64,000 nucleotides of DNA from Platycnemis pennipes (lineage: Eukaryota > Arthropoda > Insecta > Odonata > Platycnemididae): assembly GCA_933228895.1 (NCBI GenBank), contig OW121858.1:26001859-26065858 (forward strand), given 5' to 3'. Of this stretch, positions 49,073-63,200 are shown in pieces; position 1 is the stretch's first letter, and every line of letters starts with the position of its first letter. The translations under genes were made by a program, and so were the position numbers. The notes below the pieces were generated by a model. The model was not told the DNA's origin, searched no databases, and worked only from the letters and a program-made list of their open reading frames with translations.

Positions 49073-51284
49073 TTATTTTCTCTTTTATTCCATTTTCCCT
49101 GTTTTTTTATTAAGTTGCGTTCCCTGGATTCGAACCTGGGACCTTCACTTCCGCAGCTCGGTGTTTATCCACTCCGCCACTCTCCCCCCACCTCCTTTCC
49201 CCTTATTTTCTCTTTTATTCCATTTTCTTTCTTTTTTATTAAGTGCCGTTCCCTGGATTCGAACCTGGGACCTTCACTTCCGCAGCTCAGTGTTTATCCA
49301 CTCCGCCACTCTCCCCCCACATCCTTTCCCCATATTTTCTCTTTTATTTTATTTTCCCTCTTTTATTATTAGATTCCGTTCCCTGGATTCGAACCTGGGA
49401 CCTTCACTTCCGCAGCTCGGTGTTTATCCACTCCACCACTCTCCCACCACCTCCTTTCCCCTTATTTTCTCTTTTATTCCATTTTCCCTCTTTTTTTATT
49501 AAATCCCGTTCCCAGGATTCGAACCTGGGACCTTCACTTCCGCAGCTCGGTGTTTATCCACCCCGCCACTCTCCCCCCACCTCCTTTCCCCTTATTTTCT
49601 CTTTTATTCCATTTCCCTCTTTTTTTATTAAATGCCGTTCCCTGGATTCGAACCTGGGACCTTCACTTCCGCAGCTCGGTGTTTATCCACTCCGCCACTC
49701 TCCCCCCACCTCCTTTCCTCCTATTTTCTCTTTTATTCCATTTTCCCTCTTTTATTATTAAGTGCCGTTCCCTGGATTCGAACCTGGGACCTCCACTTCC
49801 GCAGCTCGGTGTTTATCCACTCCGCCACTCTCCCCCCACCTTCTTTCCCCTTATTTTCTCTTTTATTCCATTTTCCCTCTTTTTTTATTAAGTGCCGTTC
49901 CCTGGATTCGAACCTGGGACCTTCACTTCCGCAGCTCGGTGTTTATCCACTCCGCCACTCTCCCCCCACCTCCTTTCCCCTTATTTTCTCTTTTATTCCA
50001 TTTTCCCTCTTTTTTTATTAAGTGCCGTTCCCTGGATTCGAACCTGGGACCTTCACTTCCGCAGCTGGTGTTTATCCACTCCGCAACACTCTCCCCACCT
50101 CCTTTCCCCTTATTTTCTCTTTTATTCCATTTTCCCTCTTTTATTATTAAGTGCCGTTCCCTGGATTCGAGCCTGGGACCTTCACTTCCGCAGCTCGGTG
50201 TTTATCCACTCCGCCACTCTCCCCCCACCTCCTTTCCCGTTATTTTCTCGTTTATTCCATTTTCCCTTTTTTTTTATTAAGTGCCGTTCCCTGGATTCGA
50301 GCCTGGGACCTTCACTTCCGCAGCTCGGTGTTTATCCACTCCGCCACTCTCCCCCCACCTCCTTTCCCGTTATTTTCTCGTTTATTCCATTTTCCCTTTT
50401 TTTTTATTAAGTGCCGTTCCGTGGATTCGAACCTGGGACCTTCACTTCCGCAGCTCGGTGTTTATCCACTCCGCCACTCTCCCCCCACCTCCTTTCCCCT
50501 TATTTTCTCTTTTATTCCATTTTCCCTCTTTTATTATTAAGTGCCGTTCCCTGGATTCGAGCCTGGGACCTTCACTTCCGCAGCTCGGTGTTTATCCATT
50601 CCGCCACTCTACCCCCACCTCCTTTCCCGTTATTTTCTCGTTTATTCCATTTTCCATTTTTTTTTATTAAGTCTCGTTCCCTGGATTCGAACCTGGGACC
50701 TTCACGTCCGCAGATCGGTCTTTATCCACTCCGCCACTCTACCTCCACCTCCTTTCCTCTAATTTTCTTTTTAATTACATTTTCCCTCTTCTTTCATTAA
50801 GTGCCGTCACTGGATTCGAAACTGGGACCTTCACTTCCGCAGCTCGGTGTTTAACCACTTCCCTACTCTCCCCCCACCTCCTTTCCACTAATATTCTCTT
50901 TAATTCCATTTTCCCTCATTTTTTTTAAGTGCCGCAGCTGAATTTTTTAAGTGCCGTTCCCTGGATTCGAACCTGGGACCTTCACTTCCGCAGCTCAGTG
51001 TTTATCCACTCCACCACTCTCCCCCCACCTCCTTTCCCCTTATTTTCTCTTTTATTCCATTTTCCCTCTTTTTTTATTAAATGCCGTTCCCTGGATTCGA
51101 ACCTGGGACCTTCACTTCCGCAGCTCGGTGTTTATCCACTCCGCCACTCTCCCACCAGCTACTTTCCCCTTATTTTCTCTTTTATTCCATTTTCCCTCTT
51201 TTATTATTAAGTGCCGTTCCCTGGATTCGAACCTGCGACCTTCACTTCCGCAGCTCGGTGTTTATCCACTCCGCCACTCTCCCA

Positions 51285-54200
51285 CCACCTCCTTTCCCCT
51301 TATTTTCTCTTTTATTCCATTTTCCCACTTTTTTTATTAAGTGCCGTTCCCTGGATTCGAACCTGGGAACTTCACTTCCGCAGCTCGGTGTTTATCCACT
51401 CCGCCACTCTCCCCCCACCTCCTTTCCCCTTATTTTCTCTTTTATTCCATTTTCCCTCTTTTTTTATTAAGTGCCGTTCCCTGGATTCGAACCTGGGACC
51501 TTCACTTCCGCAGCTCAGTGTTTATCCATTCCGCCACTCTACCCCCCTATCCTTTCCCCATATTTTCTCTTTTATTCCATTTTCCCCCTTTTATTATTAG
51601 ATGCCGTTCCCTGGATTCGAACCTGGGACCTTCACTTCCGCAGCTCGGTGTTTATCCACTCCGCCACTCTCCCACCACCTCCTTTCCCCTTATTTTCTCT
51701 TTTATTCCATTTTCCCTCTTTTTTTATTAAGTGCCGTTCCCTGGATTCGAAACTGGGAACTTCACTTCCGCAGCTTGGTGTTTATCCACTCCGCCACTCT
51801 CCCCCCACCTCCTTTCCTCCTATTTTCTCTTTTATTCCATTTTCCCTCTTTTATTATTAAGTGCCGTTCCCTGGATTCGAACCTGGGACCTTCACTTCCG
51901 CAGCTCGGTGTTTATCCACTCCGCCACTCTCCCCCCACCTCCTTTCCCCTTATTTTCTCTTTTATTCCATTTTCCCTCTTTTATTATTAAGTGCCGTTCC
52001 CTGGATTCGAACCTGGGACCTTCACTTCTGCAGCTCGGTGTTTATCCACTCCGCCACTCTCCCCCCACCTCCTTTCCCCTTATTTTCTCTTTTATTCTAT
52101 TTTCCCTCTTTTTTTAATAAATGCCGTTCCCTGGATTCGAACCTGGGACCTTCACTTCCGCCCCCACCTCCTTTCCCCTTATTTTCTCTTTTATTCCATT
52201 TTCCCTCTTTTTTTATTAAGTGCCGTTCCCTGGATTCGAACCTGGGACCTTCCGGTGTTTATCCACTCCGCCACTCTCCCCCCACCTCATTTCCCCTTAT
52301 TTTCTTTTTTATTCCATTTTCCCTCTTTTATTATTAAGTGCCGTTCCCTGGATTCGAACCTGGGACCATCACTTCCGCAGCTTGGTGTTTATCCACTCCG
52401 CCACTCTCCCCCCACCCCCTTTCCCCTTATTTTCTCTTTTATTCCATTTTCCCTCTTTTTTTATTATGTGCCGTTCCCTGGATTCGAACCTGGGACCTTC
52501 ACTTCCGCAGCTCGGTGTTAATCCACTCCGCCACTCTCCCCCCACCTCCTTTCCCCTTATTTTCTCTTTTATTCCATTTTCCCTCTTTTTTTATTAAGTG
52601 CCGTTCCCTGGATTCGAACCTGGGACCTTCACTTCCGCAGCTCGGTGTTTATCCACTCCGCCACTCTCACCCCACCTCCTTTCCCCTTATTTTCTCTTTT
52701 ATTCCATTTTCCCTCTTTTTTTATTAAGTGCCGTTCCCTGGATTCGAACCCGGGACCTTCACTTCCGCAGTTCGTTGTTTATCCACATCGCCACTCTCCC
52801 CCCACCTCCTTTCCCCTTATTTTCTCTTTTATTCCATTTTCCCGCTTTTATTATTAAGTGCCGTTCCCTGGATTCGAGCCTGGGACCTTCACTTCCGCAG
52901 CTCGGTGTTTATCCACTCCGCCACTCTCCCCCCACCTCCTTTCCCGTTATTTTCTCGTTTATTCCATTTTCCCTTTTTTTTATTAAGTGCCGTTCCCTGG
53001 ATTCGAACCTGGGACCTTCACTTCCGCAGCTCGGTGTTTATCCACTCTGCCACTCTCCCCCCACCTCCTTTCCCCTTATTTTCTCTTTTATTCCATTTTC
53101 CCTGTTTTTTTATTAAGTTGCGTTCCCTGGATTCGAACCTGGGAACTTCACCACCGCAGCTCGGTGTTTATCCACTCCGCCACTCTCCCCCCACCTCCTT
53201 TCCTCTTATTTTCTCTTTTATTCCATTTTCCCTGTTTTTTTATTAAGTTGCGTTCCCTGGATTCAAACCTTGGACCTTTACTTCCGCAGCTCGGTGTTTA
53301 TCCACTCCGCCACTCTCCCCCCACCTCCTTTCCCCTTATTTTCTCTTTTATTCCATTTTCCCTGTTTTTTTATTAAGTGGCGTTCCCTTGATTCGAACCT
53401 GGGACCTTCACTTCCGCAGCTCGGTGTTTATCCACTCCGCCACTCTCCCCCCACATTCTTTCCTCCTATTTTCTCTTTTATTCCATTTTCCCTCTTTTAT
53501 TATTAAGTGCCGTTTCCTGGATTCGAACCTGGGACCTTCACTTCCGGGCTCGGTGTTTATCCACTACGCCACTCTCCCCCCACCTCCTTTCCACTTATTT
53601 TCTCTTTTATTCCATTTTCCCTCTTTTATTATTAAGTGCCGTTCCCTGGATTCGAACCTGGGACCTTCACTTCCGCAGCTCGGTGTTTATCCACTCCGCC
53701 ACTCTCCCCCCACCTCCTTTCCCCTTATTTTCTCTTTTATTCCATTTTCCCTCTCTTTTTATTAAGTGCCGTTCCCTGGATTCGAACCTGGGACCTTCAC
53801 TTCCGCAGCTCGGTGTTTATCCACTACGCCACTCTCCCCCCACCTCCTTTCCCCTTATTTTCTCTTTTATTCCATTTTCCCTCTTTTTTTATTAAGTGCC
53901 GTTCCCTGGATTCGAACCTGGGAACTTCACTTCCGCAGCTCGGTGTTTATCCACTCCGCCACTCTCCCCCCACCTCCTTTCCCATTTTTTTCTCTTTTAT
54001 TTCATTTTCCCTCTTTTTTTATTAACTGCCGTTCCCTGGATTCGAACCTGGGACCTTCACTTCCGCAGCTCCGTGTTTATCCACTCCGCCATTCTACCCC
54101 CACCTCCTTTCCCAATATTTTCTCTTTTATTCCATTTTCCCTCTTTTATTATTAGATGCCGCTCCCTGGATTCGAACCTGGGACCTTCACTTCCGCAGCT

Positions 54201-57200
54201 CGGTGTTTATCCACTACGCCACTCTCCCCCCACCTCCTTTCCACTTATTTTCTCTTTTATTCCATTTTCCCTCTTTTATTATTAAGTGCCGTTCCCTGGA
54301 TTCGAACCTGGGACCTTCACTTCCGCAGCTCGGTGTTTATCCACTCCGCCACTCTCCCCCCACCTCCTTTCCCCTTATTTTCTCTTTTATTCCATTTTCC
54401 CTCTTTTTTTATTAAGTGCCGTTCCCTGGATTCGAACCTGGGACCTTCACTTCCGCTGCTCGGTGTTTATCCACTCCGCCACTCTCCCCCCACCTCATTT
54501 CCCCTTATTTTCTCTTTTATTCCATTTTCCCTCTTTTATTATTAAGTGCCGTTCCCTGGATTCGAACCTGGGACCTTCACTTCCGCAGCTCGGTGTTTAT
54601 CCACTCCGCCACTCTCCCCCCACCTCCTTTCCCCTTATTTTCTCTTTTATTCCATTTTCCCTCTTTTATTATTAAGTGCCGTTCCCTGGATTCGAACCTG
54701 GGACCTTCACTTCCGCAGCTCGGTGTTTATCCACTCTGCCACTCTCCCCCCACCTCCTTTCCCCTTATTTTCTCGTTTATTCCATTTTCCCTGTTTTTTT
54801 ATTAAGTTGCGTTCCGTGTATTCAAACCTTGGACCTTCACTTCCGTAGCTCGGTGTTTATCCACTCCGCCACTCTCCCCCCACCTCCTTACCTCTTATTT
54901 TCCCCTTTATTCCATTTTCCTTCTTTTTTTATTAAGTGCCGTTCCCTGGATTTGAACCTGGGACCTTCACTTCCGCAGCTCAGTGTTTATACACTCCGCC
55001 ACTCTCCCCCCACATCCTTTCCCCATATTTTCTCTTTTATTTTATTTTCCCTCTTTTATTATTAGATTCCGTTCCCTGGATTCGAACCTGGGACCTTCAC
55101 TTCCGCAGCTCGGTGTTTATCCACTCCGCCACAATCCCCCCACCTCCTTTCCTCTTATTTTCTCTTTTATTACATTTCCCCTCTTTTATTACTAAGTACC
55201 GTTCCCTGGATTCGGACCTGGGACCTTCACTTCCGCAGCTCGGTGTTTATCCACTCCGCCACTCTCCCCCCACCTCCTTTCCCCTTATTTTCTCTTTTAT
55301 TCCATTTTCCCACTTTTTTTATTAAGTGCCGTTCCCTGGATTCGAACCTGGGAACTTCACTTCCGCAGCTCGGTGTTTATCCACTCCGCCACTCTCCCCC
55401 CACCTCCTTTCCCCTTATTTTCTCTTTTATTCCATTTTCCCTCTTTTTTTATTAAGTGCCGTTCCCTGGATTCGAACCTGGGACCTTCACTTCCGCATCT
55501 CGGTGTTTATCCACTCCGCCACTCTCCCCCCACCTCCTTTCCCGTTATTTTCTCGTTTATTCCATTTTCCCTTTTTTTTTATTAAGTGCCGTTCCCTGGA
55601 TTCGAACCTGGGACCTTCACTTCCGCAGCTCGGTGTTTATCCACTCCGCCACTCTCCCCCCACCTCCTTTCCCCTTATTTTCTCTTTTATTCCATTTTCC
55701 CTCTTTTTTTATTAAGTGCCGTTCCCTGGATTCGAACCTGGGACCTTCACTTCCGCAGCTCGGTGTTTATCCACTCCGCCACTCTCCCCCCACCTCCTTT
55801 CCCCTTATTTTCTCTTTTATTCCATTTTCCCTCTTTTTTTATTAAATGCCGTTCCCAGGATTCGAACCTGGGACCTTCACTTCCGCAGCTCGGTGTTTAT
55901 CCACCCCGCCACTCTCCCCCCGCCTCCTTTCCCCTTATTTTCTCTTTTATTCCATTTCCCTCTTTTTTTATTAAATGCCGTTCCCTGGATTCGAACCTGG
56001 GACCTTCACTTCCGCAGCTCGGTGTTTATCCACTCCGCCACTCTCCCCCCACCTCCTTTCCCCTTATTTTCTCTTTTATTCCATTTTCCCTCTTTTTTTA
56101 TTAAATGACGTTCCCTGGATTCGAACCTGGGACCTTCACTTCCGCAGCTCGGTGTTTATCCACTCCGCCACAATCCCCCCACCTCCTTTCCTCTTATTTT
56201 CTCTTTTATTACATTTTCCCTCTTTTATTACTAAGTGCCGTTCCCTGGATTCGGACCTGGGACCTTCACTTCCGCAGCTCGGTGTTTATCCACTCCGCCA
56301 CTCTCCCCCCACCTCATTTCCCCTTATTTTCTCTTTTATTCCATTTTCCCTCTTTTATTATTAAGTGCCGTTCCCTGGATTCGAACCTGGGACCTTCACT
56401 TCCGCAGCTCGGTGTTTATCCACTCCGCCACTCTCCCCCCACCTCCTTTCCCCTTATTTTCTCTTTTATTCCATTTTCCCTCTTTTATTATTAAGTGCCG
56501 TTCCCTGGATTCGAACCTGGGACCTTCACTTCCGCAGCTCGGTGTTTATCCACTCTGCCACTCTCCCCCCACCTCCTTTCCCCTTATTTTCTCGTTTATT
56601 CCATTTTCCCTGTTTTTTTATTAAGTTGCGTTCCGTGTATTCAAACCTTGGACCTTCACTTCCGTAGCTCGGTGTTTATCCACTCCGCCACTCTCCCCCC
56701 ACCTCCTTACCTCTTATTTTCCCCTTTATTCCATTTTCCTTCTTTTTTTATTAAGTGCCGTTCCCTGGATTTGAACCTGGGACCTTCACTTCCGCAGCTC
56801 AGTGTTTATACACTCCGCCACTCTCCCCCCACATCCTTTCCCCATATTTTCTCTTTTATTTTATTTTCCCTCTTTTATTATTAGATTCCGTTCCCTGGAT
56901 TCGAACCTGGGACCTTCACTTCCGCAGCTCGGTGTTTATCCACTCCGCCACAATCCCCCCACCTCCTTTCCTCTTATTTTCTCTTTTATTACATTTCCCC
57001 TCTTTTATTACTAAGTACCGTTCCCTGGATTCGGACCTGGGACCTTCACTTCCGCAGCTCGGTGTTTATCCACTCCGCCACTCTCCCCCCACCTCCTTTC
57101 CCCTTATTTTCTCTTTTATTCCATTTTCCCACTTTTTTTATTAAGTGCCGTTCCCTGGATTCGAACCTGGGAACTTCACTTCCGCAGCTCGGTGTTTATC

Positions 57201-60200
57201 CACTCCGCCACTCTCCCCCCACCTCCTTTCCCCTTATTTTCTCTTTTATTCCATTTTCCCTCTTTTTTTATTAAGTGCCGTTCCCTGGATTCGAACCTGG
57301 GACCTTCACTTCCGCATCTCGGTGTTTATCCACTCCGCCACTCTCCCCCCACCTCCTTTCCCGTTATTTTCTCGTTTATTCCATTTTCCCTTTTTTTTTA
57401 TTAAGTGCCGTTCCCTGGATTCGAACCTGGGACCTTCACTTCCGCAGCTCGGTGTTTATCCACTCCGCCACTCTCCCCCCACCTCCTTTCCCCTTATTTT
57501 CTCTTTTATTCCATTTTCCCTCTTTTTTTATTAAGTGCCGTTCCCTGGATTCGAACCTGGGACCTTCACTTCCGCAGCTCGGTGTTTATCCACTCCGCCA
57601 CTCTCCCCCCACCTCCTTTCCCCTTATTTTCTCTTTTATTCCATTTTCCCTCTTTTTTTATTAAATGCCGTTCCCAGGATTCGAACCTGGGACCTTCACT
57701 TCCGCAGCTCGGTGTTTATCCACCCCGCCACTCTCCCCCCGCCTCCTTTCCCCTTATTTTCTCTTTTATTCCATTTCCCTCTTTTTTTATTAAATGCCGT
57801 TCCCTGGATTCGAACCTGGGACCTTCACTTCCGCAGCTCGGTGTTTATCCACTCCGCCACTCTCCCCCCACCTCCTTTCCCCTTATTTTCTCTTTTATTC
57901 CATTTTCCCTCTTTTATTATTAAGTGCCGTTCCCTGGATTCGAACCTGGGACCTTCACTTCCGCAGCTCGGTGTTTATCCACTCCGCCACTCTCCCCCCA
58001 CCTCCTTTCCCCTTATTTTCTCTTTTATTCCATTTTCCCTCTTTTATTATTAAGTGCCGTTCCCTGGATTCGAACCTGGGACCTTCACTTCCGCAGCTCG
58101 GTGTTTATCCACTCTGCCACTCTCCCCCCACCTCCTTTCCCCTTATTTTCTCGTTTATTCCATTTTCCCTGTTTTTTTATTAAGTTGCGTTCCGTGTATT
58201 CAAACCTTGGACCTTCACTTCCGTAGCTCGGTGTTTATCCACTCCGCCACTCTCCCCCCACCTCCTTACCTCTTATTTTCCCCTTTATTCCATTTTCCTT
58301 CTTTTTTTATTAAGTGCCGTTCCCTGGATTTGAACCTGGGACCTTCACTTCCGCAGCTCAGTGTTTATACACTCCGCCACTCTCCCCCCACATCCTTTCC
58401 CCATATTTTCTCTTTTATTTTATTTTCCCTCTTTTATTATTAGATTCCGTTCCCTGGATTCGAACCTGGGACCTTCACTTCCGCAGCTCGGTGTTTATCC
58501 ACTCCGCCACAATCCCCCCACCTCCTTTCCTCTTATTTTCTCTTTTATTACATTTCCCCTCTTTTATTACTAAGTACCGTTCCCTGGATTCGGACCTGGG
58601 ACCTTCACTTCCGCAGCTCGGTGTTTATCCACTCCGCCACTCTCCCCCCACCTCCTTTCCCCTTATTTTCTCTTTTATTCCATTTTCCCACTTTTTTTAT
58701 TAAGTGCCGTTCCCTGGATTCGAACCTGGGAACTTCACTTCCGCAGCTCGGTGTTTATCCACTCCGCCACTCTCCCCCCACCTCCTTTCCCCTTATTTTC
58801 TCTTTTATTCCATTTTCCCTCTTTTTTTATTAAGTGCCGTTCCCTGGATTCGAACCTGGGACCTTCACTTCCGCATCTCGGTGTTTATCCACTCCGCCAC
58901 TCTCCCCCCACCTCCTTTCCCGTTATTTTCTCGTTTATTCCATTTTCCCTTTTTTTTTATTAAGTGCCGTTCCCTGGATTCGAACCTGGGACCTTCACTT
59001 CCGCAGCTCGGTGTTTATCCACTCCGCCACTCTCCCCCCACCTCCTTTCCCCTTATTTTCTCTTTTATTCCATTTTCCCTCTTTTTTTATTAAGTGCCGT
59101 TCCCTGGATTCGAACCTGGGACCTTCACTTCCGCAGCTCGGTGTTTATCCACTCCGCCACTCTCCCCCCACCTCCTTTCCCCTTATTTTCTCTTTTATTC
59201 CATTTTCCCTCTTTTTTTATTAAATGCCGTTCCCAGGATTCGAACCTGGGACCTTCACTTCCGCAGCTCGGTGTTTATCCACCCCGCCACTCTCCCCCCG
59301 CCTCCTTTCCCCTTATTTTCTCTTTTATTCCATTTCCCTCTTTTTTTATTAAATGCCGTTCCCTGGATTCGAACCTGGGACCTTCACTTCCGCAGCTCGG
59401 TGTTTATCCACTCCGCCACTCTCCCCCCACCTCCTTTCCCCTTATTTTCTCTTTTATTCCATTTTCCCTCTTTTTTTATTAAATGACGTTCCCTGGATTC
59501 GAACCTGGGACCTTCACTTCCGCAGCTCGGTGTTTATCCACTCCGCCACAATCCCCCCACCTCCTTTCCTCTTATTTTCTCTTTTATTACATTTTCCCTC
59601 TTTTATTACTAAGTGCCGTTCCCTGGATTCGGACCTGGGACCTTCACTTCCGCAGCTCGGTGTTTATCCACTCCGCCACTCTCCCCCCACCTCATTTCCC
59701 CTTATTTTCTCTTTTATTCCATTTTCCCTCTTTTATTATTAAGTGCCGTTCCCTGGATTCGAACCTGGGACCTTCACTTCCGCAGCTCGGTGTTTATCCA
59801 CTCCGCCACTCTCCCCCCACCTCCTTTCCCCTTATTTTCTCTTTTATTCCATTTTCCCTCTTTTATTATTAAGTGCCGTTCCCTGGATTCGAACCTGGGA
59901 ACTTCACCACCGCAGCTCGGTGTTTATCCACTCCGCCACTCTCCCCCCACCTCCTTTCCCCTTATTTTCTCTTTTATTCCATTTTCCCTGTTTTTTTATT
60001 AAGTGGCGTTCCCTTGATTCGAACCTGGGACCTTCACTTCCGCAGCTCGGTGTTTATCCACTCCGCCACTCTCCCCCCACATTCTTTCCTCCTATTTTCT
60101 CTTTTATTCCATTTTCCCTCTTTTATTATTAAGTGCCGTTTCCTGGATTCGAACCTGGGACCTTCACTTCCGGGCTCGGTGTTTATCCACTACGCCACTC

Positions 60201-63200
60201 TCCCCCCACCTCCTTTCCACTTATTTTCTCTTTTATTCCATTTTCCCTCTTTTATTATTAAGTGCCGTTCCCTGGATTCGAACCTGGGACCTTCACTTCC
60301 GCAGCTCGGTGTTTATCCACTCCGCCACTCTCCCCCCACCTCCTTTCCCCTTATTTTCTCTTTTATTCCATTTTCCCTCTCTTTTTATTAAGTGCCGTTC
60401 CCTGGATTCGAACCTGGGACCTTCACTTCCGCAGCTCGGTGTTTATCCACTACGCCACTCTCCCCCCACCTCCTTTCCCCTTATTTTCTCTTTTATTCCA
60501 TTTTCCCTCTTTTTTTATTAAGTGCCGTTCCCTGGATTCGAACCTGGGAACTTCACTTCCGCAGCTCGGTGTTTATCCACTCCGCCACTCTCCCCCCACC
60601 TCCTTTCCCATTTTTTTCTCTTTTATTTCATTTTCCCTCTTTTTTTATTAACTGCCGTTCCCTGGATTCGAACCTGGGACCTTCACTTCCGCAGCTCCGT
60701 GTTTATCCACTCCGCCATTCTACCCCCACCTCCTTTCCCAATATTTTCTCTTTTATTCCATTTTCCCTCTTTTATTATTAGATGCCGCTCCCTGGATTCG
60801 AACCTGGGACCTTCACTTCCGCAGCTCGGTGTTTATCCACTACGCCACTCTCCCCCCACCTCCTTTCCACTTATTTTCTCTTTTATTCCATTTTCCCTCT
60901 TTTATTATTAAGTGCCGTTCCCTGGATTCGAACCTGGGACCTTCACTTCCGCAGCTCGGTGTTTATCCACTCCGCCACTCTCCCCCCACCTCCTTTCCCC
61001 TTATTTTCTCTTTTATTCCATTTTCCCTCTTTTTTTATTAAGTGCCGTTCCCTGGATTCGAACCTGGGACCTTCACTTCCGCTGCTCGGTGTTTATCCAC
61101 TCCGCCACTCTCCCCCCACCTCATTTCCCCTTATTTTCTCTTTTATTCCATTTTCCCTCTTTTATTATTAAGTGCCGTTCCCTGGATTCGAACCTGGGAC
61201 CTTCACTTCCGCAGCTCGGTGTTTATCCACTCCGCCACTCTCCCCCCACCTCCTTTCCCCTTATTTTCTCTTTTATTCCATTTTCCCTCTTTTATTATTA
61301 AGTGCCGTTCCCTGGATTCGAACCTGGGACCTTCACTTCCGCAGCTCGGTGTTTATCCACTCTGCCACTCTCCCCCCACCTCCTTTCCCCTTATTTTCTC
61401 GTTTATTCCATTTTCCCTGTTTTTTTATTAAGTTGCGTTCCCTGTATTCAAACCTTGGACCTTCACTTCCGTAGCTCGGTGTTTATCCACTCCGCCACTC
61501 TCCCCCCACCTCCTTTCCCCTTATTTTCTCTTTTATTCCATTTTCCCTCTTTTTTCAATAAATGCCGTTCCCTGGATACGAACCTGGGACCTTCACTTCC
61601 GCAGCTCGGTGTTAATCCACTCCGCCACTCTCCCCTCACCTCCTTTCCCCTTATTTTCTCTTTTATTCCATTTTCCCTGTTTTTTTATTAAGTAGCGTTC
61701 CCTGGATTCAAACCTTGGACCTTCACTTCCGTAGCTCAGTGTTTATACACTCCGCCACTCTCCCCCCACATCCTTTCCCCATATTTTCTCTTTTATTTTA
61801 TTTTCCCTCTTTTATTATTAGATTCCGTTCCCTGGATTCGAACCTGGGACCTTCACTTCCGCAGCTCGGTGTTTATCCACTCCGCCACAATCCCCCCACC
61901 TCCTTTCCTCTTATTTTCCCTTTTATTACATTTTCCCTCTTTTATTACTAAGTGCCGTTCCCTGGATTCGGACCTGGGACCTTCACTTCCGCAGCTCGGT
62001 GTTTATCCACTCCGCCACTCTTTCCCCACCTCCTTTCCCCTTATTTTCTCTTTTATTCCATTTTCCCACTTTTTTTATTAAGTGCCGTTCCCTGGATTCG
62101 AACCTGGGAACTTCACTTCCGCAGCTCGGTGTTTATCCACTCCGCCACTCTCCCCCCACCTCCTTTCCTCCTATTTTCTCTTTTATTCCATTTTCCCTCT
62201 TTTATTATTAAGTGCCGTTCCCTGGATTCGAACCTGGGACCTTCACTTCCGCAGCTCGGTGTTTATCCACTACGCCACTCTCCCCCCACCTCATTTCCCC
62301 TTATTTTCTCTTTTATTCCATTTTCCCTCTTTTATTATTAAGTGCCGTTCCCTGGATTCGAACCTGGGACCTTCACTTCCGCAGCTCGGTGTTTATCCAC
62401 TCCGCCACTCTCCCCCCACCTCCTTTCCTCCTATTTTCTCTTTTATTCCATTTTCCCTCTTTTATTATTAAGTGCCGTTCCCTGGATTCGAACCTGGGAC
62501 CTCCACTTCCGCAGCTCTGTGTTTATCCACTCCACCACTCTCCCACCACCTCCTTCCCCCTTATTTTCTCTTTTATTCCATTTTCCATCTTTTTTTATTA
62601 AATGCCGTTCCCAGGATTCGAACCTGGGACCTTCACTTCCGCAGCTCGGTGTTTATCCACCCCGCCACTCTCCCCCCACCTTCTTTCCCCTTATTTTCTC
62701 TTTTATTCCATTTTCCCTCTTTTTTTATTAAGTGCCGTTCCCTGGATTCGAACCTGGGACCTTCACTTCCGCAGCTCGGTGTTTATCCACTCCGCCACTC
62801 TCACCCCACCTCCTTTCCCCTTATTTTCTCTTTTATTCCATTTTCCCTCTTTTTTTATTAAGTGCCGTTCCCTGGATTCGAACCCGGGACCTTCACTTCC
62901 GCAGTTCGTTGTTTATCCACATCGCCACTCTCCCCCCACCTCCTTTCCCCTTATTTTCTCTTTTATTCCATTTTCCCGCTTTTATTATTAAGTGCCGTTC
63001 CCTGGATTCGAGCCTGGGACCTTCACTTCCGCAGCTCGGTGTTTATCCACTCCGCCACTCTCCCCCCACCTCCTTTCCCGTTATTTTCTCGTTTATTCCA
63101 TTTTCCCTTTTTTTTATTAAGTGCCGTTCCCTGGATTCGAACCTGGGACCTTCACTTCCGCAGCTCGGTGTTTATCCACTCTGCCACTCTCCCCCCACCT

